A stretch of DNA of 64,000 nt from Diogma glabrata (GCA_963693315.1 OY856187.1:384881461-384945460); one strand, 5' to 3'. Positions 39,855-53,399 are shown, counted from the stretch's first letter. Translations and numbers: made by a program. Notes: a model not told the origin generated them from the letters alone.

Positions 39855-40091
39855 AGGCTCGCTAATCACTTGAGCTAAACTATGTGAACTATGCGAACTA
39901 TGTTTTTTGTATACAACGTAATTATACAAAAAAACATTACGGAAACAAAACATTTAAAAAAAGAAAATAAAAAAGGAAACATTACATTCATTACATTTTA
40001 TTTAAAAAATATTATTCGTGTTAAAACATTATTTTTTAAAAAACATAGTTCGCATAGTTCGCATAGTTAAGCTCAAGTGTATAGCGGGCCT
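39855..40091. mobile_element. 237-bp MITE-like element
   Basis: Inverted ends of about 50 bp: left AGGCTCGCTAATCACTTGAG with three ACTATG(T/C)GA-type words; right the complement, ending CATAGTTCGCATAGTTAAGC and then GCGGGCCT. No coding content. It is nested in the 4.1-kb element. Target duplication not clear. Confidence 0.65.
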
Positions 40092-41243
40092 AAGGGTTTT
40101 GTTCTATTTTTTCAAAGTACGGAACCCTTAAAATAATAATAAAATTTTCTCAAATTCTTTTCTTTGTATCTCATAAAGCTTAAAAACACAAAATTTTAAA
40201 GCCTACTAAATTATTTTTTAATCTCATCACTTCAAAATATCTACCAACGTTCTAAAATAAAATGAAATAAAAATTAAAATTTATTATCGATATAACATTT
40301 GTTGGGTTCTCTCAGATAACAAATTTACATAATAGACCAAATACATGTTTTCACAACATCGTTTTCTTGACACATCAATAATAGGTCTTTTTACTGAAAG
40401 CATATTCTAAATATATTGTTTTTTCTAATACTTTTATAATTATCAACTTCCATTTAATATATTAATAAAACATTTGATGGGTTTTCTGGATACAAACATA
40501 ACAAATATTTTTATCGAAAACAACAACATATATGTTTGCAAACTAATCTGGGTTCGTGTTTAAGTTTTTTAACTGTTGTTAAATATTACCAATATTGAGG
40601 GATAATAAATTTCAATTCGCATAATTTTGTGTTTTTCAATTCTGTACATTTGGTTGGTTTTTGAAAATTCGCCAAAATGATACTAAATTACTACATTCAT
40701 ATCAATGCTACCAACGTGGTATAAAAATTTGTAAAAACATTTTAATTTTACTAAAAGTTTGGGAAAGCAAAATTTTGATTTTATAAACTTTCAGAAAAAA
40801 GCATAAATGCTGACTTTTTTTTACTAATGAGAAACATATAGTTAAATAAGATATACTTTTATTGATAACTTTGAATACAGTTGTAGAGAAAATGCAAATT
40901 ATTCGAAATGAAAATTTTAACCTTTAAAACCTATTCGGTGCACAGTATATATACTAGTAGTGTCTTTCAAAACATGGCGCGCAAGACACTACCGCGTCTC
41001 TTGATGTTTTAAAAATGTTTTCAATAAGTAATCCTTTACATAATTTTTATTGAAATAATTTATAAGATTTATAAGTTATAAAAGTCAGCCATTACTCAAT
41101 AATTACTTTGAAAAAGAAAAATTTCATGATCGGTAGACCAAAATTTTATAACGGATGCCAATTGGTCGATGAATGTGGTTGTTTTACCTCTGGAAAATTT
41201 ACGCGCCATCTAAAAATGGAAAATTCGGAAAATAATTGGAAAA

Positions 41244-41465
41244 TTGGAAAATTTTCGAATTTTTATTACAACCATAAAATCCACAAATATATATCTAAAT
41301 ACTTTTTGTAACGCTCCTAGTGCCATATTGAACCATAAATTCTTAGAGGAAATAAATAATACTATAGAAAATCGCATTAGACTTTTCTCAAATAAAACCG
41401 CATGGTGTAGGAAATACATAGAACGACTAAAAATATGGCGAACATACAGCTTCCAAAGTTCTTGA
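41244..41465 (+). CDS. Short open frame near the right end of the CCCAGC element
   Basis: A 73-codon frame preceded by an overlapping 67-codon frame (41108-41311) in a different phase. The C-terminal part (LEEINNTIENRIRLFSN, WCRKYIERLKIW) is basic and probably helical. I do not recognise it. Its position about 0.5 kb from the element end would suit the remnant of an element-encoded protein, but chance cannot be excluded. Confidence 0.2.
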   Translation: MENFRIFITTIKSTNIYLNTFCNAPSAILNHKFLEEINNTIENRIRLFSNKTAWCRKYIERLKIWRTYSFQSS

Positions 41466-41983
41466 AACTAAATAAAAACCTCATTGCAGCGTCTATCGGC
41501 TATCTAAAATTATAGTACTCGATCCGTTTTCTTTTTCTGTCATTGCAACTGTATAACAACCTCATTGTAGCGTCCTTGTTTTTTCTGTCATTGAAACTAA
41601 ATAAAAACCTCGCTGCAACATCGTTGTAACAATAATTTGAGGAAAATATGTTAGTCACATCAAGGTTGCTACCTCGTTACTGGATTTGTGACAACTACAA
41701 TAAAATAACATTTTTAAGATGTGCTACAAAACTAAAAGTTTTAATAACGTTAATTTCACTTAAAAAAAACTTCTGCCCTTGCAACTTTTATGAAACATTT
41801 TAACAACAAGTGTATTTATCTGTAACAAAATAAAAACAGTATTGTAACTGAGCCGAATGATTTGTTGCCAATCGCTAAGTCGAAACTGTAATATAACCCA
41901 TATCTGACTAAATTTATTTCAAAAAACTGAATTGCAACCGAATTGTAACTTATTTATGTTACAAATCAAAATCTGTGCTAGCT

Positions 41984-42103
<120 letters not shown>

Positions 42104-42104
42104 A

Positions 42105-43269
42105 TTTTTATTGCTACTGAAAGTGAAAGGAACGTGCAAACAATATAATATCCGAATCAACAAAAACAAAGTTCAGTTTAAAGTAAAAGTTGTTAAGTAT
42201 TTAGGACATTTGTTTTCAGAAGATGGTACTCGTCTAGAACCAGAGAGTTTAAAAGCAATTGATAAAATAGGTGAACCAGAAAACGTGAAAGAACTTTAAT
42301 CAATATTGGCCTGGGCATAATAAATTATTTGAGTAAATTTGTTCCAAATATCTCAGAAATAACAACAAATTTAAGAGTTCTGTTGAAAAAAGATACAGAA
42401 TTCATATGGAATGAGTGGTTAACACAGGATTTGGAAAATATTAAAAGTTTAAATAAATCCGCACCGGCACTAGCAATTTATGATAAAAATAAAGACCTAG
42501 CAATTCAAACAGATGCATCGAAAAATGGGCTGGGATCAGTAGTATTACAGGAAGGTAAACCAATTTATTATGCGTCACGACATTTGCGGAGAAAAATTAT
42601 GTTCAAATTAAAAAGGAGTAGCAATCGTGTTCGCTTGTAAACGTTTTCACAATGTTGTGTATGGGAGAGAGTTTCAGTGCATACGGATCATCATCCATAG
42701 GTTAGCCTACTGAAAAACGAGATAACCACGTCGCATTGATCACGATTTCAACGAATGTGATTGAAATTGATCATATATAGTTTTAAATTGTCGTACATAC
42801 CGTGAAAAAAATGATCATTGCAGATTTACTATCACGTAACACAGGAATAGGGGAAAATGAGTTAAATGAAAAAGAAAATCTAACTGAAGTGGTGCATACG
42901 TTAAATATGAGCAATGAGAAAGAAAATATTTTTGTGGAAGAAAATTTGAAAGATAAAATATTAAGTGAACTTAAGGAGTAGATAATCAAAGGGTTTCCGA
43001 ACAAAATTGAAAAAAAATAGATGAAGATGTTAATTGAGAATGAATTATTATTTTATAATGATAGATTAGTGGTTCCGAATTTGTTGAGGAAAAGTTTGTT
43101 GAGTCTTTTACATGAAGGACATATGGGTATTACAAAAACACGAAAAAGAGCAAAATCTTTGTTGTTTTGGCCAGGTTTTAATGAAGAAATATCAAATTTA
43201 ATATTGGAATGTGCAGTTTATGAAATGTTTCGGGTTGCAAATATAAAAGAGCCACTACACAAAGCATAA
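42105..43269 (+). pseudogene. Ty3/gypsy pol remnant (RT end, RNase H, integrase start)
   Basis: Three open pieces in series. 42105-42298 is the end of the reverse transcriptase palm and thumb with VKYLGHLFSEDG. 42329-42640 continues through the connection into RNase H with QTDASKNGLGSVVLQ and YYASRHL, aspartate at 42512. After a broken stretch, 43021-43269 is the N-terminal integrase zinc-binding region with LLHEGHMGITKTRKRAK; the first cysteine position is present but the second is replaced (CAVYEMF). Nothing of gag, protease, the integrase core or LTRs is visible. It starts right at the TA block, as if the block marks its broken edge. Confidence 0.75.
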
Positions 43270-46200
43270 AATATCAGCATCTGGTACACTTATGTTTCAA
43301 AGAGTATACTGGTTCTAAGAGTATCAGGTTCTAGAAAAATCAACAGAATCGAATGTAATATTTCGTTAAAAAATTTTAGCAAAAAATTAGTGGTTTTATT
43401 TATTTAATGAAAATCAGATAACTCAAATCATAAAATCCAACGATTTACAAAAAATTTTATAAATTTGCACAATGGCTCCGAATCCAAGTTAACTTTAAGC
43501 TAGAGAACATATTCACTATACACAATATTGGTCAATCTGACTAAGTTCAATATAGCAAATTTGAATAAAAAAAAGTAGTTTGAGATCATGTGATGGATAT
43601 GCTGGATTATTAATGGATGTAAGGGTGATCGATGTATATTTGAAAAGAAACAAAGATAGAAAATTCTCGCTAAAATTTTTAAATAGATTGTTAGGTCAAT
43701 TAAAGAATAATCATGTTATGTTGTTACTGTAGAATAAAAAACATATAAAGGGTTTTGTTCCTAATTTATTAAAAGAAAAACTATTCGTAAAAATCTTTTG
43801 TGATAGCAAAAACTATAAGAATAGCAATGATTTTCGATAGAAGATTTTACTTTTAAGCTTAATTCTTGCCTACATTCTTCCGATATGGAGAAAAACTAAA
43901 GTCATTTTTATACACATGCCATGTAAAAAATCAAATGTAACCAAATCATACAGAGAAATAAATCTTATATTACTTTCATTAAAAACAATGAAAAAGTCGT
44001 CATGTATGTGTTAAACAAAACGTTATTATTGAAATGGCCACAAACAAAATATTAATACGTTTATCATTGTGGATCGTACGTTTATCATTGTTATCCAAAT
44101 GCTGCGGATTCAGAAAATAAAGTTTTTATTTTGTGATTTTCCATCGATTGTTGCTTTAGCTGCAGTGAACTGTCTTGTCATAGAAATAACAAACTTGGAC
44201 GTAGAAGGTTAACAATTCCCCTACCACAAGAGTCTTAATTTGGGATAATCAATTTCATTAAAAATCTCAACTTGGAGTGCCAGTGCTCATCAAACTAATC
44301 GTAGCATATCTTACAAAACAGAATTTTAATTCTGAGAAACTTGCTCCACAATAATTGAAATTTATCTGTTCTATCTCAAGTAAAACAAATCTACAAATGT
44401 TTCATGCTTGTATCATGTCATAACTACAGTGTAACATAAAAAAACATACCCGGAAAACCACAAACAACCACAAAATATAATAACTCTGTCAATGAAAACC
44501 TCACATGTGCATGAATATATAATTTTAACAACTTTTATTAGTTTTGTTGATTTGAATTTCATTTCATTCAATTCGGTTAATTACCTTTATTAAGAGACCC
44601 TTCTTGAATACCTTTATATTTCCATAATTGAAGAAGTGGAATGAAAAGTGGGTTGATTTGAATGTAGAAAAATAATTTTCAATTTTTTCCACAAACAAAA
44701 ACGCTCATACAAAAAAAAAGTTATTAATGCGTTTAAAAAAAAATCGAAAACGTATTGTTATTTTTTGATTGATTGATTTTGATGAATTACGCAAGTGATT
44801 CAATTAATGTATTTTTTTTCTATTGTAGACTTTCAATTTAAAAAAAAATTGTGAAAAAAGCTATTCTTATCAAGCAATTAGATCGCAATATGAAATGGAA
44901 AATAATAATAGAAATATATAGGGCTTGGTTTTTTTTATACCATTTTCATATATTTGAGCTTTTGAAAAAACAAGGGTGAATTGACGAAAAATAAATCATT
45001 ATATTATTATATTTATTAACGATATATGTTAATGCGACAAATAAACAAAGAAAAATAATTACTAATAAACAGTTTATTTAGATAAATTTGAAAGATTAAT
45101 CAATCTTATATACGATGGAAAATAAAACTTTACTATGGCGACGAGATATATGTTTTTATTCAATAGCGTAAACTCTGACATCATGAGTGATTACAAAAAG
45201 ATGTATTATAAATACATATCAGAATATAAATTCCCTTGCTTATTTTGTTGACAAACACCAGGCGAAAAAAATTTTATTCCTATTTACCTTGAAACCTGAC
45301 CGCCATATTTTCTTGTAATAAACAAAAATCAGTATCCGTCATGGATTTTGTAAAAAATGTTCACATCCTAATCTGAACTTAAATAAGGTTTAATTTTAGA
45401 TGAAGCTTCAAATTTCATTTAGAATTAGAAATAAAAGCGATAAACATATTGGAATGTTTTGGAAATGAAACACAGAAACAGTTTGATTTTAAAATTGATC
45501 ATAAACATTATGACATTATAAATTAAACATTATATATTTGGCATGCAGGATGCCATTTAATGTGTTTAGAATTTTCTTCGTCATGTAGTATTTCTAGTAG
45601 GAATATACATATAAGCTAAGAGGCCTCCTAAACTCTCCTAAACATATTTCTTAACCAGCCCATAAAACACCCAAAACCCAATTTCACCCAAAATGATACA
45701 ACATTGTCTTATATCATTGATATCATGTAAATCAACAATTTCTATTCAAAACTCAATTTCACCACAAAACTAATTATTTCATCATACTAAGAAATCATTC
45801 AAACAATTTCAGATGAAAAAACTCAAATTCAAATATTTCTAAATTTCACAACAATATTTAGAAATATTTATTCTATTTTCCATAAAAAGCCTAACTTAAA
45901 CAAAAATCTATGATTTCATTATCACATGAAATAAATTCAAACAAACCAACTTAGCAACAATGTCTTGATATCAAAAAAATTTCCATTCAAAACCCAGTCT
46001 CAGCGATTCCCACGAAATCAAAGTAAATATTCTAAGCAACAATGTCTAAAACGTATACATTTCTATACAATATCGAAAACATCCAATCGAATAAAATTCA
46101 CTAATAAGCAATTTCAAAAAGTAAAATTCCTAAAACTCGTTAAACGATAAACACAAAAATTCATATAAATCAAAATTATCCACAAGCTAAATAAATCAAA

Positions 46201-46500
46201 TTTCGGTTAATAAATGTAAAACGGAAGTTACGAAATTTGATAATCGAAAGAAACTAAAATTTAATAGAATTGTTTACTCGACAAATAGCAAATACTACAT
46301 TTTTTATGAAAACTAGAAATAATTAAATTATAAGTTTTGATTGGTTAATGAAACTTAGTTTGTTACTATAGAACCCATGGAAAATCAAGCGAAAACGTCA
46401 GTCAGTATTATTAAAAATATCCCGGTCGTCGTGTAAGTTAGGTTGCCAAAAGATACAACCCAGTGTCAAGTTTAAATTTAAAAGTTCTATAGTCTTGGAA
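43270..46500. other. Long AT-rich stretch without a recognised gene
   Basis: No integrase core follows the gypsy remnant. The segment about 45640-46150 is unusually C/A-rich, with phrases such as AACTCAATTTCACC recurring loosely; a 61-codon frame there (45965-46150) looks like a by-product. Nothing else supported. Confidence 0.4.
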
Positions 46501-46502
46501 AA

Positions 46503-46561
46503 GAAAATTTATATTGTGAAAAAATCTATTTTGTGTTTGAAAAAAATAGTAAAGTAAAATA
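46503..46561 (+). repeat. Direct repeat, left copy
   Basis: The first 36 bases are identical to 47911-47946 (both contain AATTTATATTGTGAAAAAAT), and the match continues loosely for about 20 more. The two copies bracket the inverted-repeat element at 46562-47880. Confidence 0.7.
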
Positions 46562-47172
46562 CACTGTACAACAGATGGTAGGGGTCAGTGATCCGCTGGG
46601 GTTCTGACTACCGGAAAAAGTTGTATCGGTAAAAAATAGATATACGTATCCCGACGTTTCGCTGGATCACGTCTAGGAATCGAGATATATCGATTTGAAG
46701 CTAGCATGTATCATATCGGGGAAATTGTCACGTTTTGGGGACATAATCCGAGAACGACGAAATAAACGAACGAAAAATAAAAAAATTGTATTTTAAAAAA
46801 TCATGAAAAATTCAAAACGGGAAAAAAAGTCAAGTCTTATTACTTTGACGTAAAGTCACATAATCTGTGCATAAAACGAGACATAGATCATGAAAATCGA
46901 TGAACGCATTTCGCTTTTATTCACAATTAAGTAAAGGTATCTCATTTTGACAAGAATATTGATTTTTCATAGAAAAATCAAACAATTTTATTGTTTAAAT
47001 GTATTTGGACATGTGTCTATGTGTCTTTGTGTATTAATTTTATTTTTTTTTTTACTTTTAAACATATTATTTTCTATTTTTTATTTTTTATGTTTTATTT
47101 ATTTATTTTATTTTATTATTTTTAGTATAATTTTATTTTATATTTTTATTATATTTTATTATATTATGATTA

Positions 47173-47208
<36 letters not shown>

Positions 47209-47880
47209 GTTTATTATTATTATTATTATTTATTATTATTATTATTTATTATTATTATTTATTATTATTTATTACTATTATTATTATTATACGTCATTAT
47301 TATTTATTATTCATTATTTGTTATTATTTTATTATTTATAATTAGTTTTTATTGTTTACTTATTATTTATTATTTATTTATTTTTTATTTATTATTTTAT
47401 TATTTATACATTATTTATTTATTATTTATTTTGTTTATGTATTAAATTTTTTTAATTTTATTTTTCATATTTTTATTATATTTTTATTTTATTATTTTTA
47501 TTATTTTTTTTTATTTTACTTTATTATTTTTATTTCATTTATTTATTTGTTTTATTTTTTTGTTTTTCTTATTTATTTAATTTTAATTTTTTTATTTTTT
47601 CGTTACGTTTTCAGTATAGCATATCAGTAGATTAAAGGAATTGTAATTCTTAATATCTAAATTTATTTCAGCAAAATCGGACTAGTCGTTCTCGAGATAT
47701 GTCAAAAAAAGAACCCCAAATGTGACAATTTCTCCTAAATGATACTTGCTAACTTCAAATCGATATATCTCGATTCCTAGACGTGACCCAGTGAAACGCC
47801 GGGACACGTATACCTTTTTTTTACCGATATAACTTTTCCCGGTAGTCAGAATCCCAGTGGATTTTGGCTGTCGCACAGTG
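46562..47880. mobile_element. 1.3-kb element with about 180-bp inverted termini
   Basis: Left end CACTGTACAACAG (46562) and right end CTGTCGCACAGTG (47880). The inverted similarity continues for about 180 bp, sharing for example TCACGTCTAGGAATCGAGAT with its complement. The centre is a long ATT/TTTA-rich low-complexity tract. No transposase is encoded. Foldback or MITE-like; superfamily not assigned. Confidence 0.75.
47040..47600 (+). repeat. (ATT)n / TTTA low-complexity tract
   Basis: More than 500 bp of nearly pure A and T dominated by TTA, ATT and TTTA words. Apparent long frames here (46947-47345 and 47352-47630) translate to runs of Tyr, Ile, Leu and Phe and are artefacts. Confidence 0.9.
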
Positions 47881-47910
47881 ATTATGATTATGAAAAATCT
47901 TTTCGACCAT

Positions 47911-47970
47911 GAAAATTTATATTGTGAAAAAATCTATTTTGTGTTTAAAAGAAAAAAGTTTAGAAGTAAA
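47911..47970 (+). repeat. Direct repeat, right copy
   Basis: Partner of 46503-46561, on the other side of the inverted-repeat element. Confidence 0.7.
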
Positions 47971-48700
47971 ATATTAAGGGAAAAAAATCTTTTCAAATAA
48001 AAATCAAAATAAAAGAAAGAAAAGTTGTAATTAACTGAAAGAAAATCTGTAATTAGTTGAAAGAAAATTTAATTAGTGCTTAAACTAAAGTTGTGTAGAA
48101 AATTATCCAAAAGTCTATCTTTGGTTAGAAAAGTTGAAGAGAAAGTGTCACATCGCAAGCTCAACACCTAATAAGGTAAGAAATTAAATAAACCAATTAA
48201 ATTTAAGAATAGTAAAGGGTCTTGGGTGAAGCATATACGACATCCAGACTTCCCACAGTGTGGGGAAGTCACACGCCTTTGAACAAGTTGAATGTGGTCT
48301 GAAAAGTAAAAAACCGGCAGTATGATTTGAACGCTTTATTGTACGCTAACTATTAGTTAGATGAGATTGTTTGTTGGCTTAAAGGACGGATTAAATCTTA
48401 AAGTTTTAAGGTGGATAAAAGAAGTAAAAAGGGAAAATGAAACGATCAATGTTTAGAGATGCTATCATTCCAGAATGATAAATTTTGACAGAATTTATTT
48501 ACAGAATTTATTTATTTATTAATTTATTTGTTAATATTATTCTTAAGCTTTAATGTGACAGTTATGATCTAGTTTTAAGCAGGTTTCATAAAAAATTCTA
48601 CCTGCATGCATCATCTCGGCATTTCAAAATTACTATGCGGAATAACTGTATATGATAACCGCAGATGGAAAATCGAAAAAAAAAATTATTTTTGTACTCT
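47971..48700. other. No gene seen
   Basis: A-rich then mixed sequence. CAACACCTAATAAGGTAAGA near 48160 looks like a splice donor context, but no open frame supports an exon. Confidence 0.35.
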
Positions 48701-48749
48701 GTTGATTTTGCATTTATATGTCAAATTTAATCTTTTGTGTAGTCTTGTA

Positions 48750-49110
48750 GTGTACTCCAGTTTGTATACCCTGCTCTGAAGAGTTATTGTGAGATATATC
48801 ATACAGCACTGGGAATAGCAGCAAGCTGTCACTGGAATATGCAACGGTGTAAAGAAGTCACTTTGCATAGAATGCAAAGGCACTTCTTTGTACGTACATC
48901 GTACAAATGGAATGATTTGCCCGAATCAATAGTTTCGAGTGCCTTCAATCCACAAAGATTTAAAAAAAGCGTCCACCTTTACCTCAAGACGCATGTTGTT
49001 GTGGGACCTGGGTCTTAAAAGGTATCTATGTGTTGTTGTGACACATTTTGTAATTTCTACTACACAACACTTTTTATTAAAAAAAAAATATTACTTTATT
49101 CAGTTAACTG
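48750..49110 (+). pseudogene. 3' end of a non-LTR retrotransposon (copy 1)
   Basis: A broken frame around 48870-49015 encodes FFVRTSYKWNDLPESI and FNPQRFKKSVHLYLKT, the typical C-terminal end of jockey/CR1-group reverse transcriptase proteins, ending with a stop after VVVGPGS. The 3' region with TACACAACAC and an A-run follows. The N-terminal domains are not present, so this is a 5'-truncated insertion. Confidence 0.6.
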
Positions 49111-49711
49111 TAACAACTAATTAATAAATCCTATCACATATAAAATATAACATAAACCAATATTTCATGATAGTATAGAGAAAATAAAAATTAAATAAGA
49201 GAAAAAAGCATTTTTGTTTAAAAAATTTGCAGGAAAAAAAATAAAATGAGGTTGCCCATAATCTCTGATTATATGACGCACTTGATTCCTCGATGATTCA
49301 AGCCCAGATATAAAGTTATTTGAAGGCTCGTTTCTTCAATCAAGCAACAGCGTGAGAGTGCTACTGTTGACTGAATACAGGTCATTTGGAAGCATCCCTT
49401 AAAATAAAACCTTGAACTACTATTTTCAGTGGCAGGTGATATCTCACGTTACTTAATATGTCAATAGCACGGACTGGAGCATGCAGAGTTGTCACACCCA
49501 TGGATAGAAAATAAAAAAAAATTAACAAATTAATAAAACTTGATCCTTCCATGCGGGAAGTGTCATTATTTGAATTATTGGCGGCCCAATTTTAGTTTTG
49601 TTCGTGGACTTTTTTCAAACAAATTTGCTTTTCACTCTTGCATTATGTGAAGGGATTTAGTGTTTGGTTATCCATTCTTAAAACTATATAAAAAAAAAAT
49701 TCGCCCATCAA
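49111..49711. other. No gene seen
   Basis: Mixed AT-rich sequence between two related retroposon 3' ends. No feature supported. Confidence 0.4.
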
Positions 49712-49830
49712 CGCCTTAATACGTATGTTGTTGTGGGACTTAGGTCTTAAATGGTTGTTGGGACACATATTGTAATTCTTATTACACAACACATTTTATT
49801 TGAAAAAAAGATATTTTTACTTCACCACAA
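49712..49830 (+). repeat. 3' end of the same non-LTR family (copy 2)
   Basis: Repeats the words ATGTTGTTGTGGGAC, GGTCTTAAA and TACACAACAC found at 48990-49080, in the same order and ending in an A-rich tail. Very short 5'-truncated copy. Confidence 0.6.
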
Positions 49831-49999
49831 TTTTAAATTGTGCGAAATTATGCAATCTATCGAGAAAAAAAAAGCTTACATGTTTGTATTGTACCCAAAT
49901 TATGTTTTTTCTTTTATTTCGGACCGTTCTCTATATAAATAGCGAATAAAAATTTCGGTATACGTCAGTGTGTAGGTGGGTGGGTGGATGATCTCTCTG

Positions 50000-51150
50000 C
50001 ATAGGATCTTGATGAAACTTTGGCAAGTGATGCAGGCTCACTTGAAAATTGAAGATCTGGATTCATTTCAAATTTAGACAAAATGGCGGGAGGTCTCCCG
50101 AACACCTCTAAGTTTAAATCTTCATTGGGGGGAGGGGAGCTTTTTTGAAAGCTCAATAACATCTGTAAATGATAATCGAATTGGATGAAACTTGGTACAT
50201 AAACATTTAGTACGGTTCACCACAGTTCTGCATCCCAGCCTCTGGTTTTTCACTTCCGGTAATTTTTTTTTGTAATATTTTGAATTGAAGCGAATTATGA
50301 AGCAATTATAATGAAACTTATGGAAAAGGTTTTAATTAGTATGAAAAAATTATGATTAAGTTTTGGGATACATTCATAGCGGTGGCGGGGGTCTACCATA
50401 CAACTGTTGACTTTTCACGCTTTGTTTTTAAATTTTGTTGGGAGCACATAGACTTCATTCATTAATCAATTTTGATGACGCTTTGAAGAAAGATGGAGAT
50501 TGAAATAACAAAGAACTGATTAGTTTTTGGACGATATTGGTAAAAGTGGTTTGGGGCGTCCCGAACACCTGCTTATTTGAAACTTCAATAACATCAGGTG
50601 CAATTGATTGTGATTAAACTTGGTAAATATGCTTTAAGTATGATTTGTAACAGTTCTAAATTGTCACTTCCGTATAAAAGGTTTTTTCAGCTTTTTTATT
50701 CTACTGTAGCGTACAATTACAGATAGATTTTCATGAAACATAGGTTAAAATTTTCAAGTAACATGAGAAAGGTTTCATTAGCTTTTGACGTACATTGGAC
50801 AAAGGGCTAGGGGGTCCACCATACCACAGGGGTTTTTTTCACTATGTTTTTAATGATTGTTGGAAGCAAACCACATTCATTCGTAAATGAATTTTGATGA
50901 CACTTTGGAAAAAGATGTATATATGTAAGACAAGAAGCTGATTAGTTTCTGGCTATATTGATCAAAGTGGTGGGGTTCCCGAGCACCTGCGTTTTTGAAA
51001 ACTTCATAACATCTGTACCTGATAATCGAATTGGAATAAAACTTGGTACATCACCATTTAGTACGGCTCAAATCAGTTCTGCATACCAACTTCCAGGCTT
51101 GTCACTTCCGGTTAAAACTTTTTTTTGCTTTTTCTCGTACAACAGAATTT
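50000..51150 (+). repeat. Degenerate tandem repeat, period about 425 bp
   Basis: About 2.5 diverged units. The phrase with ATAACATCTG, GATAATCGAATTGG and AAACTTGGTACAT recurs at 50155, 50585 and 51004; CCCGAACACCT and GTCACTTCCG recur at matching offsets. No protein is encoded. Confidence 0.7.
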
Positions 51151-51499
51151 ATGTTTTTGGGATACTAATACTTTGTTTAATATCTTTTTAATTAAAACTA
51201 CGCAAAATCTTAAACATTGTTAGCTATTAATTAAAGCATTTTATGGATATTAGAACACTATACACCCAATTCTGTTTTTACACGGTCTTTTTTTAGACGG
51301 TTTTGAAATAACACGGTCTAGAAAAAAAATTTAAATTCGTTTTTACACGGTTTTATTCGAAATAGCACGGTTTAAATTTTGAAGAAAATATATATTTTTT
51401 TTTTCTATATACAAAGTTAGGCATGCTTAGTGTTAATTATAATAAGTTATAAATTAACGTCTCTTAATATCCGAAGATACCATATCCAACTAGGGATTA

Positions 51500-53050
51500 G
51501 GATTAAGTTTGAATAAATTAAGTTTCTTTAAGAAGTTTATGAACGTTATCTTTAAAATTTTGAGGATTAAAGGTATCAGGGAAAACCTTTGCTGGTGAGA
51601 CATTCCATAGATGAGAGACTCTGCAAAAAATCACGCTGAAAAGGAACACTTCTGAACCTTTTTATATGAAGTGTAAAAGGATGGGCTACAAAATTTACTC
51701 TGGTGATATGCGATAGGTTGCTAGTTCAGGTAAAATTGATTTTATCTCAGTGGAAGTTTGTTTATCCACAATGTATTAATAGAAAATTCTCATATCAGCA
51801 ACCTTCCTTCTGTGTTGCAAGGAATCTAACTCATTAATAAGAGTTGAGTTGCTAATTAGCTTAACAGCTCTGCGCTGAACAAACTCAATTTATTTCACAC
51901 TACTAAAATCAGATACACCCCATTTGTGAGAACAATACTCCATGCAGAAAGTATAAATGATTAAAAGAAGCTGTTCGCTATTGAAAAGCTTACGAAATCG
52001 TCCCCAAACCTCAATTTTTAAACAGCGTTCTTAGCTAGGTTAAAAATATGAGAATTTCATTTAATATTGTTTTCAACTTCTATTCCTAGAAGTATGTATG
52101 TACAATTGATCAATTTTCTTTGAAGATTTTTTAACGCTAATCTTAAAGTTTGGAGGAAGAAAATTATTTTATCTTATTATACTCTTATTGATACTCTGGT
52201 GTTACGTGTCAAGTTTGCAGGCTTAGATAAAATCGATTTGATTTAGATAGAAGCCCGTTTATCCAATATGTAAAATACCGTCAAATCAGCGACATACCAG
52301 GAATCAAGCTCATTAGTAAGATTTGAATTGCTGATCAATTTAACAGCCCTCTGTTGTATAAAATCAATCAAGACCTGTATGGTACACTCCATATGTAACA
52401 ACAATAATCCATGCAGGGGCGATTACAAAACTTCTCCATTAAAAGAAGCATTTTGCTATTAAAAACCTAACCCAAAAATATTAGTTTTTGAACAACTTTC
52501 TTAGTTAGGCTAAAAATATGAGAATTCCACTTAATATTATTTTTAATCTCAACTCGTAGAAGTCTAACGAATTCTTTCTCTTCAAGATCATTTTTCTTCA
52601 AAAATCAAATTTTAATGGAAATGGATGTTGATAACCTAGAAAAATAGCAAGCTTGAGTTTTGCTCGCGTTGAACTTAACATTTTTAGCAATACCCGATTC
52701 CATTAATGTTTTTAAATCAATATTTAATGACTCAATCACATTTGACATAGTGTCATTAAACGCTGAGTATATATTAGGTATTTCAGGAGAAGCATTAAGC
52801 GTGCATCATTAGCAAAACTATGGATTTAATGAATCGTTGAGTGCAACAAGTCAATATAGATAAGAGCAGGAGTTGGGGATAGAGTGTAACTTTGAATAAG
52901 GCCTTTGAATAAGTTGAAAAGATATCTAATGAAAAACCGTCGACATTGACTTGAAATTTACGCTCAGATATAAGGATCTAAACTCAGTAAATAATTTGCT
53001 CGTCTAAGTCATAGCATCTCAATTTGCATATAAGATTGTTGAGCTATACT
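51500..53050 (-). pseudogene. Non-LTR RT remnant, minus strand, with tandem-duplicated C-terminal part
   Basis: On the minus strand 52960-52600 encodes a reverse-transcriptase stretch with LIYIDLL, a degenerate catalytic box (FANDA) and NASKTQACYFS, found in jockey/CR1-group enzymes. The following C-terminal region appears twice, at about 52190-52570 and 51700-52100; the copies share TAAAAATATGAGAATT and AATAATCCATGCAG-type words at roughly two thirds identity. The last part near 51550 resembles the usual C-terminal end. Many stops. Confidence 0.55.
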
Positions 53051-53399
53051 TTGCCAAATGTTATGACTATATCAATTAAACAGCACTGAAAGTCTCACTA
53101 TGATTTTCAAGTGACTCGTTCCAGATATGTTTGACAAAGAAAGTAAATTTTTCGTCACTCTTTCTTTCGGTGAAAACCTCATTGTCTTTAAGTATTTTTG
53201 ACCAATTAACTAAGAACCTCATATTTTTAAAACTAATGTTTTTTTTTTCAAATAATTTAGCTACAATCGACCAGTTTGATATTTGTTTGTAATTTGTTGG
53301 ATCCGTTTTCGTACCTTTTTTGGAACTGGCTGTACACTAGCCATTTCCCAAAAAAACTAATATTTTAAATTATATACGAAAAGCCTTACTAATATAAAC

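Noticed and set aside
46947..47630. Two apparent hydrophobic proteins rich in Tyr, Ile and Phe
   Set aside because: They lie in the ATT/TTTA low-complexity tract; composition alone explains them.
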